Positions 45,106-54,895 of a stretch of DNA of 64,000 nucleotides are shown piece after piece. Both the position numbers and the translations under genes were made by a program. Below the pieces are notes generated by a model. That model searched no databases. It worked only from the letters and a program-made list of their open reading frames with translations, and had not been told where the DNA came from. How positions within the stretch are numbered: the first letter of the stretch is position 1; every line of letters starts with the position of its first letter. The stretch is from Gilliamella sp. wkB178 (GTDB taxonomy: Bacteria > Pseudomonadota > Gammaproteobacteria > Enterobacterales > Orbaceae): assembly GCF_001690705.1 (NCBI RefSeq), contig NZ_LZGK01000011.1, forward strand, positions 248,001 to 312,000. The letters run 5' to 3'.

Positions 45106-45888
45106 TTACTGTTTAGATTCTAGTGGTAAAGATGGAACACTACTATCAAACCACTTAGTATAGATTTTCGCATATGTGCCATTTTCAATAATTTTTCTTA
45201 ATCCAGAATTAATAATATTACGTAATTTGTCATTACCTTTAGCAACCGCAATACCAAAATATTGTGATTCAAAATTGTTATCCGAAACTAAACTAAACTC
45301 TTTACCTGGATGCATTTTAATATAAAATTTAACAACTCCAACATCACCTACAGCTGCATTAATACCCTCTTCATATAATTCTTGCAATAACAATGGCGTA
45401 TTATCAAAACGTTTGATGGAGGTACTATTTTTACCCAAAACTTTTGAAACAACTACATCGGCAGTACTACCATTCACTACACCAACCGTCTTATCGCTTA
45501 AATCAGTTATAGCAGCTATTTTAGAATTTTTCTGTGTGACAATAACTTGTTCTGCAGGGAAATAAGGTAATGAAAAATCAACTGAATTTTTACGTTTATC
45601 CGTGATAGTAATTCCTGAAATAATAATATCGCGTTCACCATTATCTAAAGTAGCAAAAATACCTTCCCATGGGGTATTAATTAGTTTGACTTTAAAATTT
45701 TCAGCCTGTGCAATCGCTTTAATTAGATCAATATCGAAACCTTCTAGTTGTTTATCACTATTTTCATATTCAAATGGCCGGTAGGTACCCCCAGCACCTA
45801 CAACATATGTAGGTTCATCCGCATAAGATAGAGACGTGGATAACAGCAAAACACTAGTTAATATTAATGAAAAAAAGGATTTGATCAT
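45106..45888 (-). CDS. amino acid ABC transporter substrate-binding protein
   Basis: About 260 aa periplasmic receptor of the SBP_bac_3 family. Signal peptide MIKSFFSLILTSVLLLSTS with cleavage near SYA; ligand-binding GTYRPFEYENSDKQLEGFDIDL near residue 33, ISGITITDKRKNSVDFSLPYF near 90, and the hinge segment VGVVNGSTADVVV. ATG at 45888 chosen because GAGG lies six bases upstream; the ATG four codons earlier has no site. Confidence 0.88.
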   Translation of the reverse strand: MIKSFFSLILTSVLLLSTSLSYADEPTYVVGAGGTYRPFEYENSDKQLEGFDIDLIKAIAQAENFKVKLINTPWEGIFATLDNGERDIIISGITITDKRKNSVDFSLPYFPAEQVIVTQKNSKIAAITDLSDKTVGVVNGSTADVVVSKVLGKNSTSIKRFDNTPLLLQELYEEGINAAVGDVGVVKFYIKMHPGKEFSLVSDNNFESQYFGIAVAKGNDKLRNIINSGLRKIIENGTYAKIYTKWFDSSVPSLPLESKQ

Positions 45889-46144
45889 TTGAGGCCTCAT
45901 TTAGAAATAAATCAAGAAACTATGATAACTTTTGAAGAAAATAATGCAACTGATTATTAACCGATATTCGCATTGTATACATATAAACCATGACAAACTA
46001 TACATTATATAAAACCATAGAAAGTTACTGTCAAAAAAGCAATTAAAAGAATTCCCATTAAAAGTAAGCTATTACTGGCTTGCATATTTTTATATTCTAG
46101 TTTACTTTAGCAAATGTCCGTTAATAATTATTTAAAGAGTCAAT

Positions 46145-47137
46145 ATGTCTATATCATTCAAAGAACAACAACAACGAATTAGTTTTGTAAAACATTTTTT
46201 TGCTGAGCAATTAGCTGACAATTTATCACTAATTGAAGTACAAGCACCATTATTAAGCCAAGTTGGCGATGGTATTCAAGATAACTTATCCGGGACTGAA
46301 AAAGCGGTTCAAGTTAAAGTGAAAGCCATTCCTAATGCCCAATTTGAAGTGGTACATTCCCTAGCTAAATGGAAACGTAAAATCTTAAGTGATCACCATT
46401 TCGCAGTAGGTGAAGGGATTTATACTAATATGAAAGCGCTGCGACCTGACGAAGATCAACTTTCACCGATTCATTCGGTTTATGTGGATCAATGGGATTG
46501 GGAAAAAGTGATGCGCCCACAAGATCGCAATTTAACTTACTTAAAACAAACCGTAGAGAAAATCTATTCAGCTATTAAAGCCACCGAAAAAGCGGTAGCC
46601 GAAAAGTACCATTTACCACGTTTTTTACCAGAAACCATTACGTTTATGGATAGTGAACAACTATTAAAACGTTATCCTAACTTGTCTCCAAAAGAACGTG
46701 AAAATGCCATTACTAAAGAGTTAGGTGCCGTATTTTTAATTGGTATTGGTGGCAAATTATCTAACAATGAAAAGCACGATGTGCGCGCACCAGATTATGA
46801 TGATTGGAGTAGCGATAACGAATTAGGATCACAAGGATTAAATGGTGATATTCTAGTTTGGAACCCGGTATTAAATAGTGCCTTTGAAATTTCATCTATG
46901 GGCATCCGTGTTGATCCGGAAACCTTAAAACGCCAACTAAAAATTACTAACGACGAAGCTCGCTTACAATTTGCTTGGCACCAAGCATTAGTCAATGGTG
47001 AACTGCTACAAACTATTGGTGGGGGCATTGGTCAATCACGCTTAGTCATGTTACTGTTACAACAACAGCATATTGGCCAAGTACAAGCAAGTGTGTGGGA
47101 TGATTCAATCAGACATAACTATCACGATTTATTGTAA
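46145..47137 (+). CDS. asnA: aspartate--ammonia ligase
   Basis: Ammonia-dependent asparagine synthetase, class II tRNA-synthetase-like fold. 330 aa, full length: [61 protein letters not shown] and the C-terminal [15 protein letters not shown] are conserved. Ends at a bidirectional hairpin. Divergent from the amino acid transporter. Confidence 0.96.
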   Translation: MSISFKEQQQRISFVKHFFAEQLADNLSLIEVQAPLLSQVGDGIQDNLSGTEKAVQVKVKAIPNAQFEVVHSLAKWKRKILSDHHFAVGEGIYTNMKALRPDEDQLSPIHSVYVDQWDWEKVMRPQDRNLTYLKQTVEKIYSAIKATEKAVAEKYHLPRFLPETITFMDSEQLLKRYPNLSPKERENAITKELGAVFLIGIGGKLSNNEKHDVRAPDYDDWSSDNELGSQGLNGDILVWNPVLNSAFEISSMGIRVDPETLKRQLKITNDEARLQFAWHQALVNGELLQTIGGGIGQSRLVMLLLQQQHIGQVQASVWDDSIRHNYHDLL

Positions 47138-47150
47138 CAGTTATCCAATC

Positions 47151-47184
47151 AATCTTTCCCATTATGTTAATAGTGGGAAAGATT
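47151..47184. terminator. hairpin between asnA and the DUF1161 gene
   Basis: AATCTTTCCCA and TGGGAAAGATT form an 11-bp stem. T-runs are short; probably a shared terminator for the convergent genes. Confidence 0.65.
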
Positions 47185-47204
47185 AACTTATAGAGTAAAC
47201 CGAC

Positions 47205-47642
47205 TTAATTTTGAGCAGGAGCTGAAGTTGGGGCAGATGTTTCAGCTGGAGCAGAAGCAGGAGTAGATTCAGCTGCTGGCTGTGAATTAGACTCTACAGC
47301 AGGTGCTTGAGTTTTTGGCTCTTCAGCTTTTGGTTGTTCCACTGGCTTAGCTTCTGGGGCTGGGGCTTCAGCTTTAGTTGCTTTGGTAGCAGCTTTAGTT
47401 GCAGCAGACACTCCATCCAAACGCACATAAACAATATTTTGCTGACCGCGATCACATGAACCAACAATTTGACCTTCAACTTGTTGTGACTGGTCGGCAG
47501 GAACAAGCTTTAATTGAAACTGAGATGACTGCACACCATTATTTTGAATTTTTTCGGCAATATTACCACTGATTTCATCACAATTTGATGCAGCAGCAAC
47601 CATTGGTAGGCTTAACAACACAACAGAGACTAGCTTTTTCAT
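47205..47642 (-). CDS. DUF1161 periplasmic protein with Pro/Ala/Glu-rich tail
   Basis: About 145 aa from ATG at 47642 (AAGGAAAA upstream). Signal peptide MKKLVSVVLLSLPMVAAA, then a ~55-residue DUF1161-like domain with two cysteines (SNCDEI and GSCDRG) and VYVRLDG. The remaining ~65 residues are low-complexity, made of Ala, Pro, Glu, Thr and Ser, probably a disordered extension or envelope spacer. Function unknown. Confidence 0.7.
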   Translation of the reverse strand: MKKLVSVVLLSLPMVAAASNCDEISGNIAEKIQNNGVQSSQFQLKLVPADQSQQVEGQIVGSCDRGQQNIVYVRLDGVSAATKAATKATKAEAPAPEAKPVEQPKAEEPKTQAPAVESNSQPAAESTPASAPAETSAPTSAPAQN

Positions 47643-47798
47643 ACGTTTTCCTTTTATTATAAGTGAGGTTATTATCATCAGCATTATAAGACTATTAGTA
47701 AAACTGTCTATATACTTTTAGCTAATGATGAAAAAATATTTTTCTAACCCCAAACATATAAAATATTGCAAAGCTAATCTGTGGAAATTACGCGTAAT

Positions 47799-48023
47799 TT
47801 ACTTTTGCTGATCTTCTAATAATTTCAGTTTATTCAATATCCAAGAGCGAATATCTGCCAAGTCATCTGTCGATAAACTATTCACAAAATCACGCTTCTC
47901 ATGTAAGGTATTTCGATCTTCTTCGGTTAAGACTACACCTTTTAGATTCAATAAGACTTCTTTACGATACATTGAATAAATAAAGTCTTTTATTAAATCA
48001 TCTGAAAGATTAATTTTAGTCAT
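47799..48023 (-). CDS. small hypothetical protein, 74 aa
   Basis: MTKINLSDDLIKDF start with GGTGGAA at proper distance; charged, mostly helical, no signal or membrane segment. No family recognised. The good ribosome site and typical composition support a real gene. Confidence 0.55.
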   Translation of the reverse strand: MTKINLSDDLIKDFIYSMYRKEVLLNLKGVVLTEEDRNTLHEKRDFVNSLSTDDLADIRSWILNKLKLLEDQQK

Positions 48024-48455
48024 AAATATTCCACCCTTATATTAGTAAACTCACTTATTCAACCTGTAACTAGTTAAAAAATCCTCAAACTAGAGCACGG
48101 CAACATTAGCAAGCTTAAACCGTAATAAATACCTTAATTTTTCGATAACCAATTGAAATCGATTAAAAAAGATATCTTTTACTATAATATGTTCTTGAAC
48201 CCATTACAATGGCAGAAACTATAAATTGAATTTTCACAGTTATGGTTAACAAAAAATTATGCACCGAAGCATTTGATAAGTATTTAACAAAGCTGTTGAT
48301 AACTCAATAACATAATGATTATTATAAATATATTATCAAGATTAAATAATAACCCACCTAAAATTGGGTTAACTTTTATCGACAAAGTCAACCAAAACAT
48401 CAAACAAAAATGGAATAAATTTAGAAAAATTTGCTAATACTGACAACTAAAAAAA
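48024..48455. other. AT-rich intergenic region
   Basis: More than 400 bp very rich in A and T with no open frame, repeat or RNA fold that I can support. Probably the promoter region of the 74-aa gene plus spacer. Confidence 0.4.
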
Positions 48456-48498
48456 TAGCTATAGCGAAACTATAAAACCTTTCACTATAGCTAAGAAT
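48456..48498 (-). terminator. intrinsic terminator of the aldolase-fucO-SemiSWEET operon
   Basis: Minus strand: AGCTATAGTGAAA pairs with TTTCGCTATAGCT (one G-T pair), followed by seven T. Confidence 0.85.
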
Positions 48499-48521
48499 TA
48501 ATAACAAAAACTATTCAAAAA

Positions 48522-48791
48522 TTATAATGCGGTAAAAAATGCTATCAAACCAAAAAAGACACCTGGGGAATTAGCGATGGCAATCGGCCAATCCTTTTTT
48601 TCTTGTAATAAACCGTAACCAACCCAGAGAGAACAATTAATTGCCGCTGCTAACGGTTGGGTGGGGTTAGATTTAAAACCATTGAGATTATCAATTATTT
48701 GTGGGATATAAGAAACATACATGCCTAAAGAGGCAATTGTCGCAATTATACCTAAATAATGGAAAGCCTTAGCTGAAAGATGCAAAATCAA
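48522..48791 (-). CDS. SemiSWEET family sugar transporter
   Basis: 89 aa, three membrane helices, with the PQ motif in SYIPQIIDNL near residue 28 and NCSLWVGYG near 53. SemiSWEETs work as dimers that equilibrate sugars across the membrane. Third gene after the aldolase and fucO on the same strand, so it may move the substrate or product of that pathway. Confidence 0.82.
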   Translation of the reverse strand: MILHLSAKAFHYLGIIATIASLGMYVSYIPQIIDNLNGFKSNPTQPLAAAINCSLWVGYGLLQEKKDWPIAIANSPGVFFGLIAFFTAL

Positions 48792-48833
48792 CCTGCCTAG
48801 TAGAAATATGAAAGGGATTTAAATCTAACATAC

Positions 48834-48860
48834 ATCCCATAGAAATAAAACTATGGGATG
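48834..48860. terminator. hairpin between fucO and SemiSWEET gene
   Basis: CATCCCATAG and CTATGGGATG, 10-bp stem, 7-nt loop. No T-run: may attenuate or stabilise RNA rather than terminate. Confidence 0.45.
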
Positions 48861-48879
48861 CAAAGGCAATGGTAAATTA

Positions 48880-50031
48880 TTAATAAATAGAACGATAAAG
48901 AGCTTCAATTTCTTTAAGGTTAGTATCGCGTGGATTACCACCGGTACAAACATCCGCTAATGCTGCTTTTGCCAGCTCAGGAATGTCTGATTCAACCACA
49001 CCTATCTCACGCAGTGTTGGTGGAATGCCAACATCTTTGTTAAGAGCTTTTACTGCTTCAACCGCGGCTGTACGCGCTTCTTCTATTGACATTTTTTCAG
49101 TATTTTTAACGCCCATGGCTTTAGCAATATCACGGAATCTATCGCCAGTAAATTCAGCATTATAAGCCATAATATGTGGTAACAACACTGCATTAGCAAC
49201 GCCATGCGGAGTGCCATAAAATGCTCCCAATGGGTGTGCCATACCGTGCACTAAACCAAGACCAACGTTAGAAAAGCCCATACCTGCAATATATTGACCA
49301 AGCGCCATATCTTCAGCACCTTTAGCTTCCCCTTTTACAGAACTCCGTAATGCCCGCGAAATAACTTCAATCGCTTTAAGGTGCATCATATCAGAAAGCT
49401 CCCACGCACCTTTCGTAATGTAACCTTCAATTGCATGTGTCAACGCATCCACACCCGTTGCTGCTTTCAATTTAGGCGGCATTGAAGCCATCATTTCTGA
49501 ATCAATAATGGCAACAATTGGAATATCATGTGGGTCAACACAAACAAATTTGCGTTTTTTCTCTTCATCAGTGATCACATAGTTGATAGTTACTTCGGCC
49601 GCAGTACCTGCTGTGGTTGGAATTGCTATAATTGGCACACTTGGATGTTTTGTTTGGATTGCGCCTTCCAAACTACGCACATCAGCATGTTCCGGATTAT
49701 TAATGATAATACCGATGGCTTTAGCTGTATCTTGTGGTGAACCACCTCCAATAGCGATTAAATAATCGGCTCCGGATTTTTTAAAGACCTCCACCCCTTT
49801 TTTAACCACAGCTATGCTAGGATTAGGAATGACTTCATCATAAATTTCATATTGAAATCCTGCTTTATCCAATAAATCTGTCACCTTAGTAGCCACTTTA
49901 AATTTAATTAAGTCCTTGTCTGTAACTACTAGTGCTTTTTTGAAATGTCTCTTTTTCACCTCATCAATTAAATGCTTAATTGAACCAGCTCCAAAATAAG
50001 AGGTTTCATTCAAAATCATACGATATGTCAT
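48880..50031 (-). CDS. fucO: lactaldehyde reductase / iron-type alcohol dehydrogenase
   Basis: 383 aa group III (iron-dependent) alcohol dehydrogenase. NAD-binding GGGSPQDTAKAIG near residue 96, metal ligands Asp and His in TGVDALTHAIEGYITKGA near 195 and the two His in GLVHGMAHPLGAFYGTPHGVAN near 263-277. Closest to FucO, which reduces L-lactaldehyde to propanediol (also glycolaldehyde). Placed behind a keto-deoxy-acid aldolase that would release such an aldehyde. Confidence 0.88.
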   Translation of the reverse strand: MTYRMILNETSYFGAGSIKHLIDEVKKRHFKKALVVTDKDLIKFKVATKVTDLLDKAGFQYEIYDEVIPNPSIAVVKKGVEVFKKSGADYLIAIGGGSPQDTAKAIGIIINNPEHADVRSLEGAIQTKHPSVPIIAIPTTAGTAAEVTINYVITDEEKKRKFVCVDPHDIPIVAIIDSEMMASMPPKLKAATGVDALTHAIEGYITKGAWELSDMMHLKAIEVISRALRSSVKGEAKGAEDMALGQYIAGMGFSNVGLGLVHGMAHPLGAFYGTPHGVANAVLLPHIMAYNAEFTGDRFRDIAKAMGVKNTEKMSIEEARTAAVEAVKALNKDVGIPPTLREIGVVESDIPELAKAALADVCTGGNPRDTNLKEIEALYRSIY

Positions 50032-50144
50032 GTTTTATTACTCCTTAGTACTAATTTAACTTTCATTATTTTTATCAACTAGCTAGTGATAACTGTGATT
50101 GTTATAATTTATTTATCGTTATGAAATCACAGCTAAATTAATTA

Positions 50145-51032
50145 TCACTTGAATAATTTTTTTACTTCTTTTATTTGTTCAGAATTTAATTTGCCACCAA
50201 AATTTCTTGATTTTGATTTTAAATAACCATGTTTTTCAGCAACAGCAGTTTTAATAGTGGTTACAAAATCATCACCAATATTGTAAATATTGGATAAACG
50301 GCTAATTTCTTTATGTAAGCGAGCCACTTCTTTAAAATCATTTTTGTTAAATGCGGTCATGACACTAGCAAAAAGTTCCGGCACCACATTATTTAAACCA
50401 GATAGAACACCCGCGCCACCATTCATTAAATTAGGCACAAAATATTCATCAAAACCAGCAAAAACAGCAAAATCTTTACGGATTGCTTGGGTAGCTAATA
50501 CTATAGAACGAGTATGTGAGGAACAATCAACTGTATCTTTAATACCTATGAATTTAGGAAAATCAGTTGCTAATTTGGTTACTAATTTAGCATCCACATC
50601 GCAACCGGTACGCGCAGGGAAATTATAAATAAACCAATTGCCTGAGAACTTAGAATCTAAGTATTTATAGTATTCATATAACTGATTAGCTGTTTGTGCC
50701 AAATAATAATGTGGTAAAGCCATTACTGCTGGGTAGCCGGCATCATAAGCAGCATCAGCAAGGCGAATCATATCGTCAACCACAGTAGTTGAAACATTCA
50801 CAATCAAAGGCAAATCTGTAAATTGATGCGCTTGTTTAATAATCGCTAAGCGTTCATTAATACTTAATGTAGCAAATTCACCAATAGTACCATTTACTAA
50901 GATCCCATTGATCTTGGCATCAGTTAGCATACGGTAATGCTTTTCCATAGCCGCAAAATCAACTTTATTTTTTGTATTAAATGGAGTGATAGCTGGACAG
51001 AAGGCACCAAAAAATTTAGACGTTTTTTTCAT
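50145..51032 (-). CDS. DapA/NAL-family 2-keto-3-deoxy-acid aldolase
   Basis: 295 aa class I aldolase. NGTIGEFATLS near residue 47, Tyr in WFIYNFPARTG near 137 and the Schiff-base Lys in FIGIKDTVD near 165 are present. The pattern is that of YagE/YjhH-type aldolases, which cleave 2-keto-3-deoxy sugar acids to pyruvate and an aldehyde, rather than biosynthetic DapA. Followed by fucO, so the aldehyde is probably lactaldehyde or glycolaldehyde. Divergent from an IclR regulator. Confidence 0.82.
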   Translation of the reverse strand: MKKTSKFFGAFCPAITPFNTKNKVDFAAMEKHYRMLTDAKINGILVNGTIGEFATLSINERLAIIKQAHQFTDLPLIVNVSTTVVDDMIRLADAAYDAGYPAVMALPHYYLAQTANQLYEYYKYLDSKFSGNWFIYNFPARTGCDVDAKLVTKLATDFPKFIGIKDTVDCSSHTRSIVLATQAIRKDFAVFAGFDEYFVPNLMNGGAGVLSGLNNVVPELFASVMTAFNKNDFKEVARLHKEISRLSNIYNIGDDFVTTIKTAVAEKHGYLKSKSRNFGGKLNSEQIKEVKKLFK

Positions 51033-51144
51033 AGTAAATTCCTTAATAAATTTAACACCAATATATGGATAATTATTTCAATAGATAATTGTATGAATAC
51101 TATCCAACTTATTAGCTAACAACTCAATAGTAATTTTCTTGTTG

Positions 51145-51165
51145 TGTGATGCAGATCAAATATCA
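51145..51165. promoter_or_regulatory. CRP-type site between aldolase and iclR
   Basis: TGTGATGCAGATCAAAT fits the TGTGA-N6-TCACA consensus well in the left arm and partly in the right. The divergent intergenic region of 219 bp holds the promoters of both operons. Confidence 0.45.
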
Positions 51166-51251
51166 ACAATAATAATGACTAAATTAACTTTATTAATTAG
51201 CCAAAATATATTTATACTTATAACTGTCTCAATATATTGGTGTAAAAAATA

Positions 51252-52004
51252 ATGAAAAAAGTAGTTACCCAAGCCCCGGCTATTGATAAAGCAACGCGCA
51301 TTTTTCATTTTATTGCTGAAAAAGGGGGGGCCACTTATACCCAAATTTATCAAGGTTTATCATTGCCACAAAGTTCAACCTCGGCGTTATTAACCAGCTT
51401 AGTTGCCAATGGCTTACTACGCCAGAACGAAAATAAATACTATTTAGGCCTTAATTTTTATGAATTTGGTAATAAAGCCATTGAGCAATTTAATATTAAA
51501 GATCTGGCAATTGAACCATTGACATTTTTACGTGATAAAACCCAGCTCGCTTGCCATTTAGGGATATTAGATGGCAGTTCGGCTATTTATTTAGCCAAAG
51601 TAGAAAGCCCCAATGCTATTCAAGTTAAAAGTTGGCTCGGGCGTAAACTGTCATTACATTGCTCGGCATTGGGAAAAGTACTTTTAGCATGGTTACCCGA
51701 ACAGCGTGTTGACGATCTATTCCCGGATGAAAACCTACCCCCAAAAACCCCAAATACCATAACCACCAAAACAGCTTATAAACAAGAGTTAATAAAAGTT
51801 AAGCAACAAGGTTGGGCTTTTGATGATGCCGAAGATTTTGATGAAGTTACATGCTTAGCCGCACCGGTGTTTGACAAACATGGTAATGTTATTGCCGCAA
51901 TTAGTACCTCGGGTGTACGCTTTCAAATGCCTAAACAACGAATAAATGAATTTGTACAATATCTGCTCGTCGCCACTAAAATGCTGAGCAATAAAATTAA
52001 ATAA
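51252..52004 (+). CDS. IclR-family transcription regulator
   Basis: 250 aa; wHTH at residues ~10-75 (ATYTQIYQGLSLPQSSTSALLTSL; NKYYLGLNFYEFG), effector domain CHLGILDGSSAIYLAKVES and LSLHCSALGKVLLAWLPEQ. Paralogous to the KdgR-like protein at 31710. Divergent from the aldolase-fucO-SemiSWEET operon, which it most likely controls in response to a keto-deoxy acid. Confidence 0.87.
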   Translation: MKKVVTQAPAIDKATRIFHFIAEKGGATYTQIYQGLSLPQSSTSALLTSLVANGLLRQNENKYYLGLNFYEFGNKAIEQFNIKDLAIEPLTFLRDKTQLACHLGILDGSSAIYLAKVESPNAIQVKSWLGRKLSLHCSALGKVLLAWLPEQRVDDLFPDENLPPKTPNTITTKTAYKQELIKVKQQGWAFDDAEDFDEVTCLAAPVFDKHGNVIAAISTSGVRFQMPKQRINEFVQYLLVATKMLSNKIK

Positions 52005-52026
52005 TAACTAGGGAGATAAGTAAAAC

Positions 52027-52060
52027 AACTTTTCCTATATATATTAGGCTAGGAAAAGTT
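52027..52060. terminator. bidirectional hairpin between iclR and the MFS gene
   Basis: AACTTTTCCTA and TAGGAAAAGTT, 11-bp stem, 12-nt loop, between convergent genes. Confidence 0.65.
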
Positions 52061-52073
52061 GGAATGTGTTTTT

Positions 52074-53294
52074 TCAGTTTAATACGCTTTGTTTAGTTTC
52101 TTTACCTAAACCAATAATAGCTACAATGGCGATTAAAATTGATAAACTAAATAAGCCAAAAATGGTACTTACAGCCATATTTTGGGTCATTAATAATCCC
52201 ACCATTAGTGGCCCTAAAATGCCGCCGATGCGGCCAATTGATGCTGCCATGCCCGAACCAGTGGCACGAATATTGGTTGCATATTGTTCCGGAGTATAGG
52301 CATACATTGCCCCCCAAGCGCCTAAATTGAAAAACGACAGTAAAGCACCATAGATCAGCAATTGATTAACAGATTCAGCCACGCCAAACAGATAGGCACT
52401 AACTAAGGTACCTAGCAAATACGTGACTAATACCCATTTGCGCCCTACTCGCTCAATTAACCACGCTACTGAAAAATAACCGGGCAACTGAGCAATTGTC
52501 ATGATTAAAATATATTCGAAGCTTTTCACCATATCGAAACCTTTCATCATCATGACACTCGGTAACCATAAAAACATGCCATAATAAGAAAAGACTACGC
52601 AAAACCATACAATCCATAACATTAAGGTGCATTTACGAAACTGTGGACACAATAACAATTGTATTTTAGTTACCACTGACTCTTTTTTAGCTCCGTTATT
52701 TAGGCGATTATAAGTTGGTGAATCCGGTAAGTTAAAGCGTAAATACAAGGCATAAAATGCCGGGATAGCACATAAAATCATGGCACCACGCCAACCTACT
52801 GTTGGTAATGGAATTAAGAAATAAGCAATTAATGCCGCCAATACCCAACCCACAGCCCAAAAACTTTCCAAAAGTACAACAATGCGGCCACGTACCTGTG
52901 GAGCAACGCTTTCACTGACTAGCGTTGAGGCTACCGGTAACTCGCCACCTAAGCCCATACCAATAAAAAATCGCAAAATTAATAGGCTACTTAAACCCCA
53001 AGCAAAAGCACTTAAACCACTAGCAATACTAAACATCAATAAAGTGAATAAAAAGGCAGATTTACGGCCTTTTTTATCCGCATAAATACCAAACACAAAG
53101 GCGCCGACGGCCATGCCCACTGAGTTGACACTACCAATCCAACCCAGTTGTGCCGGTGATAAGCCCCAATCTTGTTTCAATGCCGCTAAAATAAATGATA
53201 GCAAGCCAACATCCATTGCATCAAACAACCAACCGGTGCCGGCAACTAACAATAGCTTATTAGTGGATAATAATGTGGTTTTAAGATTTTCCAT
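52074..53294 (-). CDS. MFS transporter, AAHS/SP-like
   Basis: 406 aa with twelve membrane segments. LFDAMDVGLLSFILAALKQDW near residue 24, GIYADKKGRKSAFL near 68, and PQVRGRIVVLLESFW near 130 place it with aromatic-acid/nicotinate-type MFS carriers. Neighbours give two readings: substrate importer for the aldolase pathway (IclR side) or a vitamin carrier (pdxR side). Not resolvable here. Confidence 0.78.
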   Translation of the reverse strand: MENLKTTLLSTNKLLLVAGTGWLFDAMDVGLLSFILAALKQDWGLSPAQLGWIGSVNSVGMAVGAFVFGIYADKKGRKSAFLFTLLMFSIASGLSAFAWGLSSLLILRFFIGMGLGGELPVASTLVSESVAPQVRGRIVVLLESFWAVGWVLAALIAYFLIPLPTVGWRGAMILCAIPAFYALYLRFNLPDSPTYNRLNNGAKKESVVTKIQLLLCPQFRKCTLMLWIVWFCVVFSYYGMFLWLPSVMMMKGFDMVKSFEYILIMTIAQLPGYFSVAWLIERVGRKWVLVTYLLGTLVSAYLFGVAESVNQLLIYGALLSFFNLGAWGAMYAYTPEQYATNIRATGSGMAASIGRIGGILGPLMVGLLMTQNMAVSTIFGLFSLSILIAIVAIIGLGKETKQSVLN

Positions 53295-53327
53295 AATGTG
53301 TCAAGTTACCTAAATAATTAATGTCAG

Positions 53328-54731
53328 CTATAAAAGCAGATTCTGATCGAAATGTCCATAACTTAAGCGTATGTTACCAAGCTGATCACCAAAGTCCACG
53401 CCAGGCGCGACAATGATATTGCAGGCAAGCAACTGATTTAACAATGCTGTTTCCTGCTGCACACTGGTTATAGGTAACTGTGCATATAAATGCAAACCAC
53501 CTAAAGGTTTAGTATAATTTATTGCGCCGTGGAAATAACTATCCAACCAACTCATTAACTGCTGCGCTTTGAGCTGCAATTGTTGCCGTAATAATTGTTG
53601 ATGACTAACATAGTAATGTTGCAAGTATTGTTGTGCCAATAATTGTGGCAAAATACTTAAGCCCGAATCAATATGTTGCCTAATTTTAGCCAAGTTTTCA
53701 ATAACCTTGCGCGGAGCAATCATCCAACCCACGCGGATATTACGACCAATATATTTAGACAGTGACCCCAAATAAATCACCTGATTATCATGATCAAATT
53801 TCTTGATTGGCGTAATGGTTAAATTAGCATCGAAGGCTAAGCCACTATAAGCATCATCCTCGACAATACCGATACATTGTGATCGGCAAAAAGCCAAAAC
53901 GGCTTGTTTACGCGCCGCACTCATCAGCAAACCGGTGGGATTTTGAAAAGTAGGATTTAAAAATAACCACTTAACTTGGTGCTGTTGGACAGTTTTTTGT
54001 AAGCTGTTCAAAATAATGCCTTGGTCATCACATTCAATACCATACAACCGCAAACCTGCCGCCTGAAATAAAGGCAATGAATAAAAATATGAAGGTGACT
54101 CAATACCAATGGCATCACCGGGTTTTAGCAAACCTTGAGTAATCAAAAATAACGATTGCTGAGTTCCTGACGTAATTAGGATTTCACTGTCATCCACCAG
54201 CATATTGAAGCTATGTTGCATATAATCAACAATTTGTTGTTTGAGTGCCGGCAAACCGAGCTGTAACTGATCGCTATTTTTTTCATACATCACCAGCTCA
54301 TGTGACGACACATTAGCTAACCGCAATTTAGGGATCATACTAGTGGGTAAATCACCATTAGCCAGATCACAAATAGCGGTATTTTGTTTGCGTAGTTGTT
54401 CAGCTTTTTGTTGATAAAGCGATTGTTTATTTTGATAAAAATGCGCCGGCAAACGCCAGTTAATAGTCGAACTCGCCTGAACGCCCCACTTTTTATCATT
54501 AACAAAGGTGCCACTGCCGACTCGTCGCAGCAAAATGCCACGTTCAGTCAATATATCGAGCGCATGCACCACCGTAGAACGGTTAATGTTTAGGTTTTTA
54601 GCTAACTCCCGTTCCGCTGGCAACCGTTCGCCGGAGATTAACAATCCCTGCTCAATATAATGTTCAACTAGCGCGGTTAACTTCTCAAACAGTGCGCCAT
54701 CAAAGGCGTTTAATTTTGCTTTATTCCACAT
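53328..54731 (-). CDS. pdxR: MocR/GntR-aminotransferase regulator PdxR
   Basis: Activator of pdxST that senses pyridoxal phosphate. GntR wHTH at the N-terminus (RLPAERELAKNLNINRSTVVHALDIL) and a type I aminotransferase fold with the PLP Lys in YLGSLSKYIGRNIRVGW. I start at MWNKAKLNAF (54731), giving 467 aa; the frame is open to 54818 but that extension is dispersed element E10. Divergent from pdxS, the standard arrangement. Confidence 0.87.
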   Translation of the reverse strand: MWNKAKLNAFDGALFEKLTALVEHYIEQGLLISGERLPAERELAKNLNINRSTVVHALDILTERGILLRRVGSGTFVNDKKWGVQASSTINWRLPAHFYQNKQSLYQQKAEQLRKQNTAICDLANGDLPTSMIPKLRLANVSSHELVMYEKNSDQLQLGLPALKQQIVDYMQHSFNMLVDDSEILITSGTQQSLFLITQGLLKPGDAIGIESPSYFYSLPLFQAAGLRLYGIECDDQGIILNSLQKTVQQHQVKWLFLNPTFQNPTGLLMSAARKQAVLAFCRSQCIGIVEDDAYSGLAFDANLTITPIKKFDHDNQVIYLGSLSKYIGRNIRVGWMIAPRKVIENLAKIRQHIDSGLSILPQLLAQQYLQHYYVSHQQLLRQQLQLKAQQLMSWLDSYFHGAINYTKPLGGLHLYAQLPITSVQQETALLNQLLACNIIVAPGVDFGDQLGNIRLSYGHFDQNLLL

Positions 54732-54741
54732 AATAGCCACA

Positions 54742-54783
54742 TTTTTATACTGAAACGTATATGTCTCAGGAAACATCTTGACA
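54742..54783 (+). repeat. dispersed palindromic element E10 in the pdxR/pdxS promoter region
   Basis: Element with two changes (TATATGTCTC) immediately upstream of the pdxR start, far from any cassette gene. Confidence 0.85.
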
Positions 54784-54895
54784 GATGCATAAAATTGGAT
54801 GGCTGTATTATAGTCCAATTGGCTGTTTATCGCTGTAATTTATTTTTGAATAATAACCCTCGGAAACACTAACAATAATTAATTAGGAGTAAATA

